NCBI GenBank assembly: GCA_013331015.1
Contig: DUHF01000202.1
Location: 1 to 10,153 of the forward strand
Reading direction: 5' to 3'
DNA length: 10,153 bases
DNA from: Methanoregula sp.
Lineage (GTDB): Archaea > Halobacteriota > Methanomicrobia > Methanomicrobiales > Methanospirillaceae
Below are positions 1 through 5,815 of this stretch, in pieces. The translations under genes were made by a program, and so were the position numbers. How positions within the stretch are numbered: the first letter of the stretch is position 1; each line of letters opens with the position of its first letter. Below the pieces are notes generated by a model. It made no database searches, had not been told where the DNA came from, and saw nothing but the letters and a program-made list of their open reading frames with translations.

Positions 1-173
1 TCCGTGACTCGCATGAACGCGGGGACAATCGCGAGCGTGCCGCCATGGCGCTGGCAGCGATCGGGAGCTTGAGTGCCATTGCGGGTCTCAAAGAGGTGCT
101 TGCAGCAGAGTCAGAAGACCCGGCGATTCGGTCATCGATCACTGGGGCACTCGGTCGGGCAACAGCATTGTAA
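1..173 (+). CDS. HEAT-repeat protein, C-terminal fragment
   Basis: An open frame enters from the left edge (first full codon at position 3) and ends at TAA 171-173, giving 56 visible residues. The text contains RERAAMALAAIGS followed by GLKEVLAAESEDPAIRSSI and a short GALGRATAL tail. Amphipathic helix pairs of the form AAMALAAIG / LKEVL.....D..IR are typical of HEAT or PBS-lyase-like repeats, which act as protein-binding scaffolds. The start and most of the protein lie outside the window, so the partner and pathway cannot be told. It is convergent with the minus-strand operon that ends at 240. The repeat family is fairly secure; the function is unknown. Confidence 0.6.
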   Translation, partial: RDSHERGDNRERAAMALAAIGSLSAIAGLKEVLAAESEDPAIRSSITGALGRATAL

Positions 174-199
174 ACGGTTACAATAGCGGATTTCGCCGG

Positions 200-211
200 G
201 ACGGGCCCGTC
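200..211. repeat. 12-bp palindrome between convergent genes
   Basis: GACGGGCCCGTC is a perfect palindrome in the 66-nt gap between two convergent genes, inside a larger GC-rich dyad (GCCGG ... CCGGC, 196-220). It could form a 3'-end hairpin for either transcript, but no T-tract follows on either strand. The role is uncertain. Confidence 0.3.
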
Positions 212-239
212 GCGTCCGGCCGGCGTTTCTGCCCCGCCT

Positions 240-1004
240 TTACGGCAGGCGGAGCTGGTGCTCTTCGAGCGAGTCATCGAAGAACACCTTTACCGTGATC
301 TCCGCGCCTTTCCGGAATGCCCTGAGCCGGTCGTCATAGATCTTCTGGACGTGACGGAGTTTGTTTTTAGAAAAATAGTCCTGTATATATTCCAGAAACC
401 GGATCTCCTGCATGAGGAAGGCGTTCTCGTACTCCTTCACCTCGCGGGCGATTGTCATGCTCTCTTCGTCCGGTATCTCCGCGTCGTACTCCCCGTGATG
501 CTCAAGACCCGAGAACTGACGCCAGTCGATGGCGCCCTCCTGGTCTGGTTCGCGGTGGAGCATGTACGGGTAAATCCGGCAGATGGCAAACCGGCGGTCG
601 TAGATCCGACAACGGCCGTCCTGTAAGAACCAGCAGGATCCCGCCTCGTCGTCCTGCACCCGCAGCGCGTAGCCGGACACGTAGAAGACACCGTTCTGGT
701 CGCAGAACTCCGGCCCCGGTGCCGGTTCAAGGGCTTCGGGTTCGATCTCCTTTACTTCCCTGACATCCCGGTCAAGGAGGAAGACGTGGCCATTGAAGGA
801 GCGGGTACAGCATTTCGCGCAGGAGGTGCACCGGAAACCAATGTCCCTGATGATCCCCCCGAGGCGTTCCAGCGGGTACTCAAAAAGGCTGTTTCGCTCC
901 TGCGTGAGCGCAATGATCCGGAGGGGAATGGGAGTTAAGGAAATCGTGGCACCTCGTTTTTTAGTACTGGAGCGGCAGGAAGTTAAGGGTCTTGTGCCGG
1001 GCAC
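240..1004 (-). CDS. YkgJ-type zinc/iron-cysteine cluster protein
   Basis: The protein carries the YkgJ (CxxCxxCC) family signature. The first cluster is CTSCAKCC (C59, C62, C65, C66). A second set follows, C124 in SCWFL, C132 in GRCRIYD and C142 in AICRIYPYM, matching the usual C..L..G.C.IY..RP..CR.YP pattern. The family is thought to bind a metal or Fe-S cluster; its function is mostly unassigned. A charged helical tail (about 185-235) follows. The listed start is a GTG that overlaps the upstream SdpI-like gene by 22 nt, but residues 1-36 look unlike a protein N-terminus and no well-placed Shine-Dalgarno supports it, so the true start may be nearer FEYPLERLGG (about residue 41), perhaps at a non-canonical codon. 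It is the last gene of the operon starting at 3160, and its membership rests only on overlap and strand. Family call good, start poor. Confidence 0.8.
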   Translation of the reverse strand: MPGTRPLTSCRSSTKKRGATISLTPIPLRIIALTQERNSLFEYPLERLGGIIRDIGFRCTSCAKCCTRSFNGHVFLLDRDVREVKEIEPEALEPAPGPEFCDQNGVFYVSGYALRVQDDEAGSCWFLQDGRCRIYDRRFAICRIYPYMLHREPDQEGAIDWRQFSGLEHHGEYDAEIPDEESMTIAREVKEYENAFLMQEIRFLEYIQDYFSKNKLRHVQKIYDDRLRAFRKGAEITVKVFFDDSLEEHQLRLP

Positions 1005-1786
1005 CCTTCATCTGACAAGGTCCGTGACAGCCGGTACGACCAGATTGTCACATAGATGACTGCAACCGCGATGATCCCAAGCGCGAGGGGCATCCCCCAC
1101 GTTCCCGCCACCGCGCTTGCGAGCACGATCAGCACGCCCGCGAGGACAAAGACCGGCCCTCCATGCTTGTGCGTCTCGTTCCAGACCCTCTCGCTCCGAA
1201 TGGTCCACGGCAGCCGGATCCCGGCCGTCGTGTTCCGCCGGAGCCAGGGCATCAGGCCGCCAACAACGATGAAGAAGAACCCAAGCAGCACCGGGAAGAT
1301 TGTGGCCATCGGCAGGTCCATGCCGCTTGACGAGAGGAGGGTAGTGACCTCGATGCCAAGCAGCAGGCTCACCGTTGCGAAGGTGACGATGGCGTAAATA
1401 TCGCGGGAATCGTCAAAAGTCACCCGCATCCGGTCAAAGCGGGGAAGGATGATGAGCAGGAAGAGTGTCAGCGTCATGATGGCAGGGAGTCCAAACGCCC
1501 CCGCGAGCCGGCCGGTAAACCCGTCCGCTTGCCCGTAGATGTTCCAGTGGACGGGGATGGTCTCCGGCAGGTACGGGAGCGCAGCAAGTGCAACCAGCCA
1601 CGCGAGCACAACGACCGCGTACGTGAGCCGCAAAAAGGTGACTGCCCGGCGGGCAACCGGCCCGGCATCCTCCCCCCGGACCTGCGGCACTGCCTGACGA
1701 TCGTCCTCTTCTTGTTTCTGTCGAGCGGCAGCCATCGGGCACCAGCCGGCATATTTTTTGAAGATCTCTGATAAACTACTGGTCAT
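983..1786 (-). CDS. SdpI/DUF1648-family membrane protein with GWCP N-terminus
   Basis: A 267-residue integral membrane protein. Residues 73-90 (LPETIPVHWNIYGQADGF) match the DUF1648 signature, and residues 177-212 (GGLMPWLRRN..AGIRLPWTIRSERVWNETHKHGG) match the SdpI domain. About six hydrophobic segments are visible (roughly 53-70, 98-115, 133-152, 161-178, 211-228, 232-250). Bacillus subtilis SdpI gives immunity to the SdpC toxin and sequesters the repressor SdpR; that role here is only an analogy. An extra N-terminal stretch carries Y12-AGWCP (14-17), shared with the two genes upstream and not part of SdpI. The ATG overlaps the upstream stop as ATGA (1783-1786), with GGGGAT as a weak ribosome site, so translation is probably coupled. 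No sdpC-like toxin gene is visible nearby. Confidence 0.88.
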   Translation of the reverse strand: MTSSLSEIFKKYAGWCPMAAARQKQEEDDRQAVPQVRGEDAGPVARRAVTFLRLTYAVVVLAWLVALAALPYLPETIPVHWNIYGQADGFTGRLAGAFGLPAIMTLTLFLLIILPRFDRMRVTFDDSRDIYAIVTFATVSLLLGIEVTTLLSSSGMDLPMATIFPVLLGFFFIVVGGLMPWLRRNTTAGIRLPWTIRSERVWNETHKHGGPVFVLAGVLIVLASAVAGTWGMPLALGIIAVAVIYVTIWSYRLSRTLSDEGCPAQDP

Positions 1787-2397
1787 TTTATCCCCACGGT
1801 CTGTATTCCTGCACAGGCTTTTTGGAGGGCGCGGCAGAGTGCCTCCGGCTGGTCGGTACCGATCCGGAATTTCTTGCCCGACAACAGGAGGATCTCCACG
1901 GCCTTGCTCCCTGCCACATTATAGAGCGGCCCGTGCGGTGTCCAGCGGATCCCCCAGCCGTAAATCCATTGGTTGGTCACGGGCGTTGCCGAGATGATAT
2001 CGGAGAGCAGCCACTCCTTTTGGATAAGCCCGATCGGCCCGAAACGGATCTTCAGTCTGGTATCCGTGACCGAGACGGTCAGCCGGGACATGATTGCAAG
2101 AACCATGATGAGGATCAGAAGAACCAGCACCGAAACCAGCACCGGCCCGAAGATGAGCATGGACAAAACGATGAGGATCAGTGCAGCTCCAATCGCCCCG
2201 AGGATGACACTCCCCCGCTGCGTATGCTCGTACCGGCCGTCCCGCGGTCTGCCGTTACCATCGGTTTCTCCCGGCGCCGGCACCCGGGTATTCCCCGCAA
2301 GAAAGACCGTACCCGAATCCCCGGTCTGCTTTGCCCGCATCGCGTTCCCGTTCGGGCACCAGCCGAGATACGCGCTGATCGTCTCAACCAAACTCAT
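1783..2397 (-). CDS. GWCP membrane protein with bacterial-PH-like domain
   Basis: A 204-residue protein started at ATG 2397, which overlaps the upstream stop as ATGA (2394-2397) and is preceded by GGAGCGAAGG. A longer in-frame extension runs upstream but would lie inside the previous gene, so I rejected it. Order of parts: an N-terminal module with Y10-LGWCP (GWCP 12-15) ending RAKQ; a polar Gly/Pro linker (about 25-60); two hydrophobic segments (about 62-83 and 85-103); then a cytosolic-type beta-rich domain (105-195) with the pattern LTVSVTDTRLKIRFG...ISATPV...YNVAGSKAVEILLLSGKKFRIGTDQPEAL. That pattern (basic beta strands, G-GIR, an aVei-l-sGkk-riGTd-Pe tail) resembles bacterial PH domains attached to membrane anchors. 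Function unknown; by position it works with the SdpI-like protein downstream. Confidence 0.85.
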   Translation of the reverse strand: MSLVETISAYLGWCPNGNAMRAKQTGDSGTVFLAGNTRVPAPGETDGNGRPRDGRYEHTQRGSVILGAIGAALILIVLSMLIFGPVLVSVLVLLILIMVLAIMSRLTVSVTDTRLKIRFGPIGLIQKEWLLSDIISATPVTNQWIYGWGIRWTPHGPLYNVAGSKAVEILLLSGKKFRIGTDQPEALCRALQKACAGIQTVGIK

Positions 2398-2711
2398 GAT
2401 CCTTCGCTCCTGCGCTGCTGTACAACCCGGTGCAGGAGCGTCCCTTCGATGCCCATCCCGAGGAAGATGAGGGCATAAAACCACCATGCATTGCCACTGT
2501 ACATGATGATCATCAGGGCTATTGCCAGAGCGATTGCAAGGACCAGCGCCCCCGCAAGGTATGGCGTTCTCCCTCCTGCATAGGGGCCCGGAGATATCAG
2601 TTCTGTAACCTGATCAGCACCCGCCCCGGCCACCCCTTTTGTCCTCATCGTGCCGTGTGCCATCGGGCACCAGCCGAGATATGCGTGAACCCTCCGGGTA
2701 ATTCCGGTCAT
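2394..2711 (-). CDS. Small two-helix membrane protein with GWCP N-terminus
   Basis: A 105-residue protein started at ATG 2711, which overlaps the regulator's stop as ATGA (2708-2711). An upstream in-frame extension is read as the regulator in another frame, so the shorter form is preferred. Residues 8-16 carry VHAYLGWCP, followed by MRTKG, matching the N-terminal module of the next two genes. Two hydrophobic segments follow (about 51-70 and 75-92), joined by a short YSGNAWW turn, with a basic tail (HRVVQQRR). There is no recognisable catalytic domain. It looks like a minimal membrane partner of the PH-like and SdpI-like proteins encoded directly downstream; this is inference from co-transcription and the shared module. 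Confidence 0.8.
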   Translation of the reverse strand: MTGITRRVHAYLGWCPMAHGTMRTKGVAGAGADQVTELISPGPYAGGRTPYLAGALVLAIALAIALMIIMYSGNAWWFYALIFLGMGIEGTLLHRVVQQRRSEGS

Positions 2712-3160
2712 TGTCCCCCCAGCCTCCTGACCTTCCCGAACAGTTCCTCGGCCATTGCCGTCGGGTCGGCGGTCTTTTCGATCTTCACGCCCAGTTCCGT
2801 TGCATAGTCCCACAAGAGTTCGATGCATTCCGTGTACCGCGGGCAGCTTCCGCAGTCCCCTTCATGCTCGTACCAGACCTGCATACCATGCTTCTCCGAG
2901 ACAAAGATGATGGCCGCGGTGTTGAACGGCACCGATTGACCAAGGAGGATCCCGCGTTCGGCATTGACCGTATCGATTGCGATCTGGTTGGCGCGGGCCA
3001 TCTCCCGCAGGGTGGACTCAACCTTCTCATCCATGGCAAGGAGCGCGTGGGACACTGCCTGCCGGGAGATGCCCAGTTGCTGAGCTATCGCGATATTGGA
3101 GATGCCGCTCCTCCGCATGGTCCAGAACCCGAACCCTTTCTCGTTCATGGGCAGAAGCAT
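2708..3160 (-). CDS. HTH transcriptional regulator with Cys motif, first gene of GWCP operon
   Basis: A 150-residue protein. Residues 22-47 form a clear helix-turn-helix (IAIAQQLGISRQAVSHALLAM) after a short N-terminal helix, reminiscent of the Tfx or sigma-region-4-type HTHs of methanogens. The C-terminal half is a compact alpha/beta domain with C103-x2-C106-x5-C112 (CGSCPRYTEC), which could bind a metal or sense redox state. Two in-frame ATGs exist, 3160 and 3148. The first lies at leaderless distance (about 26 nt) from a TATA-like box and neither has a Shine-Dalgarno, so 3160 is preferred. A perfect palindrome sits between the TATA-like box and the start, so the protein probably represses its own operon. 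Its stop overlaps the next start (ATGA). The ligand is unknown. Confidence 0.82.
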   Translation of the reverse strand: MLLPMNEKGFGFWTMRRSGISNIAIAQQLGISRQAVSHALLAMDEKVESTLREMARANQIAIDTVNAERGILLGQSVPFNTAAIIFVSEKHGMQVWYEHEGDCGSCPRYTECIELLWDYATELGVKIEKTADPTAMAEELFGKVRRLGGQ

Positions 3161-3161
3161 A

Positions 3162-3192
3162 TGTCAACATTTGTATGTTGACAGTATAAACG
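3162..3192 (-). promoter_or_regulatory. Operon promoter with palindromic operator
   Basis: Read on the minus strand, a TATA-like box TTTATAC (about 3184-3190) is followed directly by TGTCAACAT-N4-ATGTTGACA (3183-3162), a perfect 9+9 bp inverted repeat. The repeat ends one base before the ATG at 3160. The box centre lies about 26 nt upstream of that ATG, consistent with a leaderless mRNA. A protein bound here would cover the transcription start, so repression is the natural reading, most likely by the HTH protein encoded immediately downstream. Confidence 0.7.
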
Positions 3193-3381
3193 TTCCGGCA
3201 GATGTCCGCCAGTACCTCTGGCACGGTTCCCCTGCCACGGCGGTTTGTGCTGCCGCACAGAATTCATGGCACCCGGAATCCCGCGGTTCGCCATTGCAGG
3301 AAGGAACAACCCCATGTTCAGATTACGGGAATGAGAGAAAACCAGGGGAAAGAAGCGGGCCTTGCTGCCATCTGTGCAGGT

Positions 3382-3428
3382 ACCGGAAAAACTCTGTTTT
3401 CAGGACTCAGGAAGACCGTTTTTCCGGT
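3382..3428. repeat. 11-bp inverted repeat around the REC-PAS stop codon
   Basis: ACCGGAAAAAC (3382-3392) and GTTTTTCCGGT (3418-3428) are exact reverse complements separated by 25 nt, and the TGA stop of the REC-PAS gene (3400-3402) lies in the loop. As RNA this would enclose the end of the coding region. It may serve as a 3'-end structure or terminator for the minus-strand transcript. The rest of the 3184-3399 gap shows no gene that I can support. Confidence 0.5.
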
Positions 3429-4455
3429 TCCTCTGCGAGGGGGTCAGATCCCACATCCTGACCGGTGCCGGGTTGGGGAAAGACGGGTAGATTTTTTTCC
3501 CAAATCCACCCGCTGCCGCTTTCTCCGGCACCTCCAGTACAGGATTCCGGTACGGGAGATTTGCTGCGGCAAGGTACGTGTACAGAAGACGGATCTCATC
3601 CTCCCGTCTCTTCAACTCCTCTTCGAGCCGTTTTTGCCCGGTTATGTCAAAGAGCGAGATGATGCACTGTGTTGTACCCGGAATACGCTCAGCAGAGATG
3701 TGAACCAAGAGGCCCTCGCCATTCCGCGTGAAGATCTCTGCCTCATACCTGTTAGTTCCCGTCGCCTCCTGCTGCCCCGCATTCCGGTGATGGAAACCGA
3801 TCTGCGGAATGGTTTCCTGCGGTATAAATTCGGCAAGGTTTTTTCTCTTCTCCACTTCGCCTCTCTCCCACCGGGTCATCTGCAAAAAGGTATCATTGCA
3901 TTGGCTGATGGTCAGGTCCTCTTCATGAATAACCATTGCCGTCATCGAATTCTCAAACACGGCCCGGTACCGGGCCTCACTCTCCTTTAGGGACTTTTCC
4001 GCAGTCTGCCTTCGAATAGCCTCCAGGATCTTGTGTTCGAGTTCAGCGAACAGGACTTTTGGCGACCCGTGTTTCTGGAGATAGTACGTTGCCCCGTTGT
4101 TGATTGCCTCGATGACTATCTCCTCGCGGCTCTTTCCCGTGAAGAGGATGAAGGGGGTAGGATCCGCCCGAAGCCGGAGATGCACGAGGAGATCGATCCC
4201 GGTCATCCCCGGCATCTGGTAATCGCTGATGATAACCTCAAACGATCGGGTTTTGAGGAGTTCGATGGCCACTTTTGCGGACGCTGCGCAGGTTATTGCA
4301 ACAGAGCCCCGCTGGTCGAAATAGCGTTTGCAGACATCAAGGAGGGCGCAGTCGTCATCGACATACAGGACCGGATGGACCGGCGGATCTGCGGTACCTG
4401 CCGGAGATTGCATTGTCCTGTTTTTTCCCTCCAAAGAACCGGTCTGTTGCATCAT
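3400..4455 (-). CDS. Response-regulator receiver plus PAS protein, no output domain
   Basis: A 351-residue signalling protein. The receiver domain (about 28-145) has the acidic pair D33/D34 in LYVDDD, the predicted phosphoacceptor D78 in VIISDYQMPGMTG, T106 in LFTGKS and K128 in YYLQKHG, so it should be phosphorylatable. A PAS domain follows (about 158-280; RYRAVFENSMTAMVI ... IISLFDITGQKRLEEEL) and leads into a short coiled coil ending near 300. The last 50 or so residues are Pro/Gly-rich and match nothing I know. No histidine kinase, HTH or enzymatic output is present, which is common among methanogen REC-PAS proteins but leaves its target open. Two tandem ATGs (4455, 4452) follow GGAGGT; the inner has the better spacing and differs by one residue. 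The start overlaps the stop of a small upstream ORF. Confidence 0.88.
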   Translation of the reverse strand: MMQQTGSLEGKNRTMQSPAGTADPPVHPVLYVDDDCALLDVCKRYFDQRGSVAITCAASAKVAIELLKTRSFEVIISDYQMPGMTGIDLLVHLRLRADPTPFILFTGKSREEIVIEAINNGATYYLQKHGSPKVLFAELEHKILEAIRRQTAEKSLKESEARYRAVFENSMTAMVIHEEDLTISQCNDTFLQMTRWERGEVEKRKNLAEFIPQETIPQIGFHHRNAGQQEATGTNRYEAEIFTRNGEGLLVHISAERIPGTTQCIISLFDITGQKRLEEELKRREDEIRLLYTYLAAANLPYRNPVLEVPEKAAAGGFGKKIYPSFPNPAPVRMWDLTPSQRNRKNGLPES

Positions 4456-4655
4456 GAACCTCCGGCCGACAGGTTCATTGCACCGGACTGGTTGAGGAAG
4501 CAGGGTTTCTGGCAGCCTGAATCATGAGCCCCGGTATTGCCGGCGACCTTTCCTGCTCCGTGGAGGTGAGCCTCCGTCCAGCGATTGATCATCATCATCA
4601 TCCCGTGTGTTTCCTTCTGGGTAATATCCCAATCCACGGCAATATTTATTCTCAC
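4452..4655 (-). CDS. Candidate 67-residue small protein upstream of REC-PAS gene
   Basis: A GTG at 4655 lies 4-5 nt from the transcription start expected from the TATA-like box at about 4681-4688, so the message would be nearly leaderless. The frame runs 67 codons and stops at TGA 4452-4454, overlapping the tandem ATGs of the REC-PAS gene, an arrangement that allows translational coupling. The sequence begins MRINIAVDWDITQKETHG, has four consecutive ATG codons (residues 19-22), two Cys and no hydrophobic segment. I recognise no family. It could instead be an untranslated 200-nt leader; a GGAGG-TGAG-CCTCC hairpin (4562-4575) lies within it. Confidence 0.35.
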   Translation of the reverse strand: MRINIAVDWDITQKETHGMMMMINRWTEAHLHGAGKVAGNTGAHDSGCQKPCFLNQSGAMNLSAGGS

Positions 4656-4659
4656 AATG

Positions 4660-4689
4660 AAGATTCATCAGGGCGATGAATATAAAGAA
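4660..4689 (-). promoter_or_regulatory. Promoter with ATTCATC dyad operator (copy 2, REC-PAS unit)
   Basis: On the minus strand CTTTATATTC contains a TATA-like box (about 4681-4688). The + strand reads AAGATTCATC-AGGGC-GATGAATATAAA (4660-4686), so a 7+7 bp inverted repeat (ATTCATC 4663-4669, GATGAAT 4675-4681) overlaps the downstream edge of the box. The same arrangement, with the same 5-nt spacer length, lies in front of the UbiA gene at 5706-5732. Confidence 0.65.
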
Positions 4690-4707
4690 ACGGGGGACTG
4701 TTCCCCC
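4680..4707 (-). terminator. Hairpin terminator of the UbiA-family gene
   Basis: GGGGGA-CTGT-TCCCCC (4692-4707) is a perfect 6-bp stem with a 4-nt loop, about 42 nt beyond the UbiA stop. On the minus strand it is followed by the T-rich stretch GTTTCTTTATATT, which also holds the next TATA-like box. The T6 run on the other side (4708-4713) would fit a plus-strand terminator, but no plus gene ends here. Confidence 0.5.
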
Positions 4708-4748
4708 TTTTTTGAAGATTGGGCGAACCCTGCTGTCCTTTCACCGGT

Positions 4749-5663
4749 TCACGCCAGATATCCGCCCGAACAGACCAGGTCCGAGAAGAACAGGACTGCC
4801 CCTATCATGATGAACTGGCCATCCGCAACGATGTCGCACACGGCATGGCAGGCCCCCGTCATCGTAAAGGAGATCACGTACCCGATCCCATAGCAGGTCC
4901 CAAACAAAAGGATTCCGCTCTGCCAGAGCGGGACCGCCGGGATGCTGATGACCAGGATAAGTGCCCCAAGAACCAGTCCTGTTGCCACCAGCATACGGGT
5001 GGTTGAAGCAATGCCCAAAATGACCGGCACGGTCCTGATCCCCGCGGCGGCATCCCCTCCGGCATCCCGCATATCAAAGAGCACCGTGTTGATGAATACC
5101 AGCCCGGAGAAGAAGAGCAAGGTCGCGATGACCATCTCTGAAAAAACCACATCGGCAAGCACCGATGGCAGCAGCGCGTGAGGCACGGCCCATGCCGAGG
5201 AGATCGTGAGGTTCTTTCCCAGCGGAATATCCTTGAGCCTACGGTACCGTGACGGCCCGGGCAGTACCGGGAAACTGTAGAGCAGCCCGGCAAGTAACGG
5301 GAATGCGGTGATGACTACGGCCGTCCAGCCATATCCCCATGCCTGGACAAGGGCCGCCCCGTACGCAGCAACGGAGAGGATGAGCAGGGGCTGCTCGTAT
5401 CTTTTGGTAAACCTGTACCGGGTAGCATGGTTGATCTGGTCTTCCGCATCATCGGATTTCCGGTTGAGGTTGTAGATCGCAAACGTGATGCAGAATCCGA
5501 TGGCATACAGGGCCGGGCTTACCGGGACTGCCTGGAGAACACCGGCAATATACATCATCGCGCAGGACGCAAGCGACAGGTACACCGAGCTGTATACCAG
5601 CGCGTCTGCCAGCGAGTGGACGGTGCAGAGCAGCCGGCTGGGAAAATATCCATGTCCATACAT
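4749..5663 (-). CDS. UbiA-family membrane prenyltransferase
   Basis: A 304-residue polytopic membrane protein with about eight hydrophobic segments. The first Asp-rich motif is N67-x3-D71-x3-D75 (NRKSDDAED) and the second is D197-x2-D200-x3-D204 (DMRDAGGD); both bind the Mg-diphosphate of the prenyl donor in UbiA enzymes. A conserved RLKDIPLGKN loop (142-151) lies between them. Spacing and length fit a complete, active enzyme. Archaeal family members make digeranylgeranylglyceryl phosphate, menaquinone or heme-type products, but this divergent type has no assigned acceptor and no biosynthetic genes sit next to it. An in-frame TGA lies just upstream of ATG 5663, so the start cannot be earlier; the ribosome site (GAAGATC) is weak. 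It shares its operator with the REC-PAS unit downstream. Confidence 0.88.
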   Translation of the reverse strand: MYGHGYFPSRLLCTVHSLADALVYSSVYLSLASCAMMYIAGVLQAVPVSPALYAIGFCITFAIYNLNRKSDDAEDQINHATRYRFTKRYEQPLLILSVAAYGAALVQAWGYGWTAVVITAFPLLAGLLYSFPVLPGPSRYRRLKDIPLGKNLTISSAWAVPHALLPSVLADVVFSEMVIATLLFFSGLVFINTVLFDMRDAGGDAAAGIRTVPVILGIASTTRMLVATGLVLGALILVISIPAVPLWQSGILLFGTCYGIGYVISFTMTGACHAVCDIVADGQFIMIGAVLFFSDLVCSGGYLA

Positions 5664-5705
5664 GGATGATCTTCATGAAACCACAGAAAATTCATTCCGA
5701 TGGCT

Positions 5706-5733
5706 AAGATTCATCCAATGGATGAATATAAAC
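5706..5733 (-). promoter_or_regulatory. Promoter with ATTCATC dyad operator (copy 1, UbiA gene)
   Basis: On the minus strand GTTTATATTC contains a TATA-like box (about 5725-5732). The + strand reads AAGATTCATC-CAATG-GATGAATATAAA (5706-5732). Here the dyad extends to 9+9 bp with one central base (ATTCATCCA-A-TGGATGAAT, 5709-5727). The expected transcription start is near 5703, giving a 5' leader of about 40 nt before ATG 5663. Matching copy at 4660-4686. Confidence 0.68.
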
Positions 5734-5815
5734 CCCTGCGGGAACCCCCCGGCGTGATTAGGGTTTTTTCTATAAAAACGGTATACCAAGGAAATAACCG
5801 GCTTCCCCGCTACGT

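Noticed and set aside
1822..2478. Plus-strand open frame of 218 codons
   Set aside because: Antisense to the PH-like membrane gene; the product is full of charged and Pro/Arg runs typical of a shadow frame in GC-rich DNA.
983..3160. Complete toxin-immunity locus of the sdpABC-sdpRI type
   Set aside because: Only the SdpI-like membrane protein and an HTH regulator are present; no secreted toxin precursor or SdpA/SdpB-like gene is visible, so the link remains an analogy.
3202..3990. Long plus-strand open frame (262 codons) opposite the REC-PAS gene
   Set aside because: It lies almost wholly antisense to a gene with clear receiver and PAS motifs, and its translation is rich in Arg, Pro and Cys with no domain.
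4587..4600. CATCATCATCAT tetra-repeat
   Set aside because: Only four units; too short to call a microsatellite or regulatory repeat, and it reads as four ATG codons of the candidate small ORF on the other strand.
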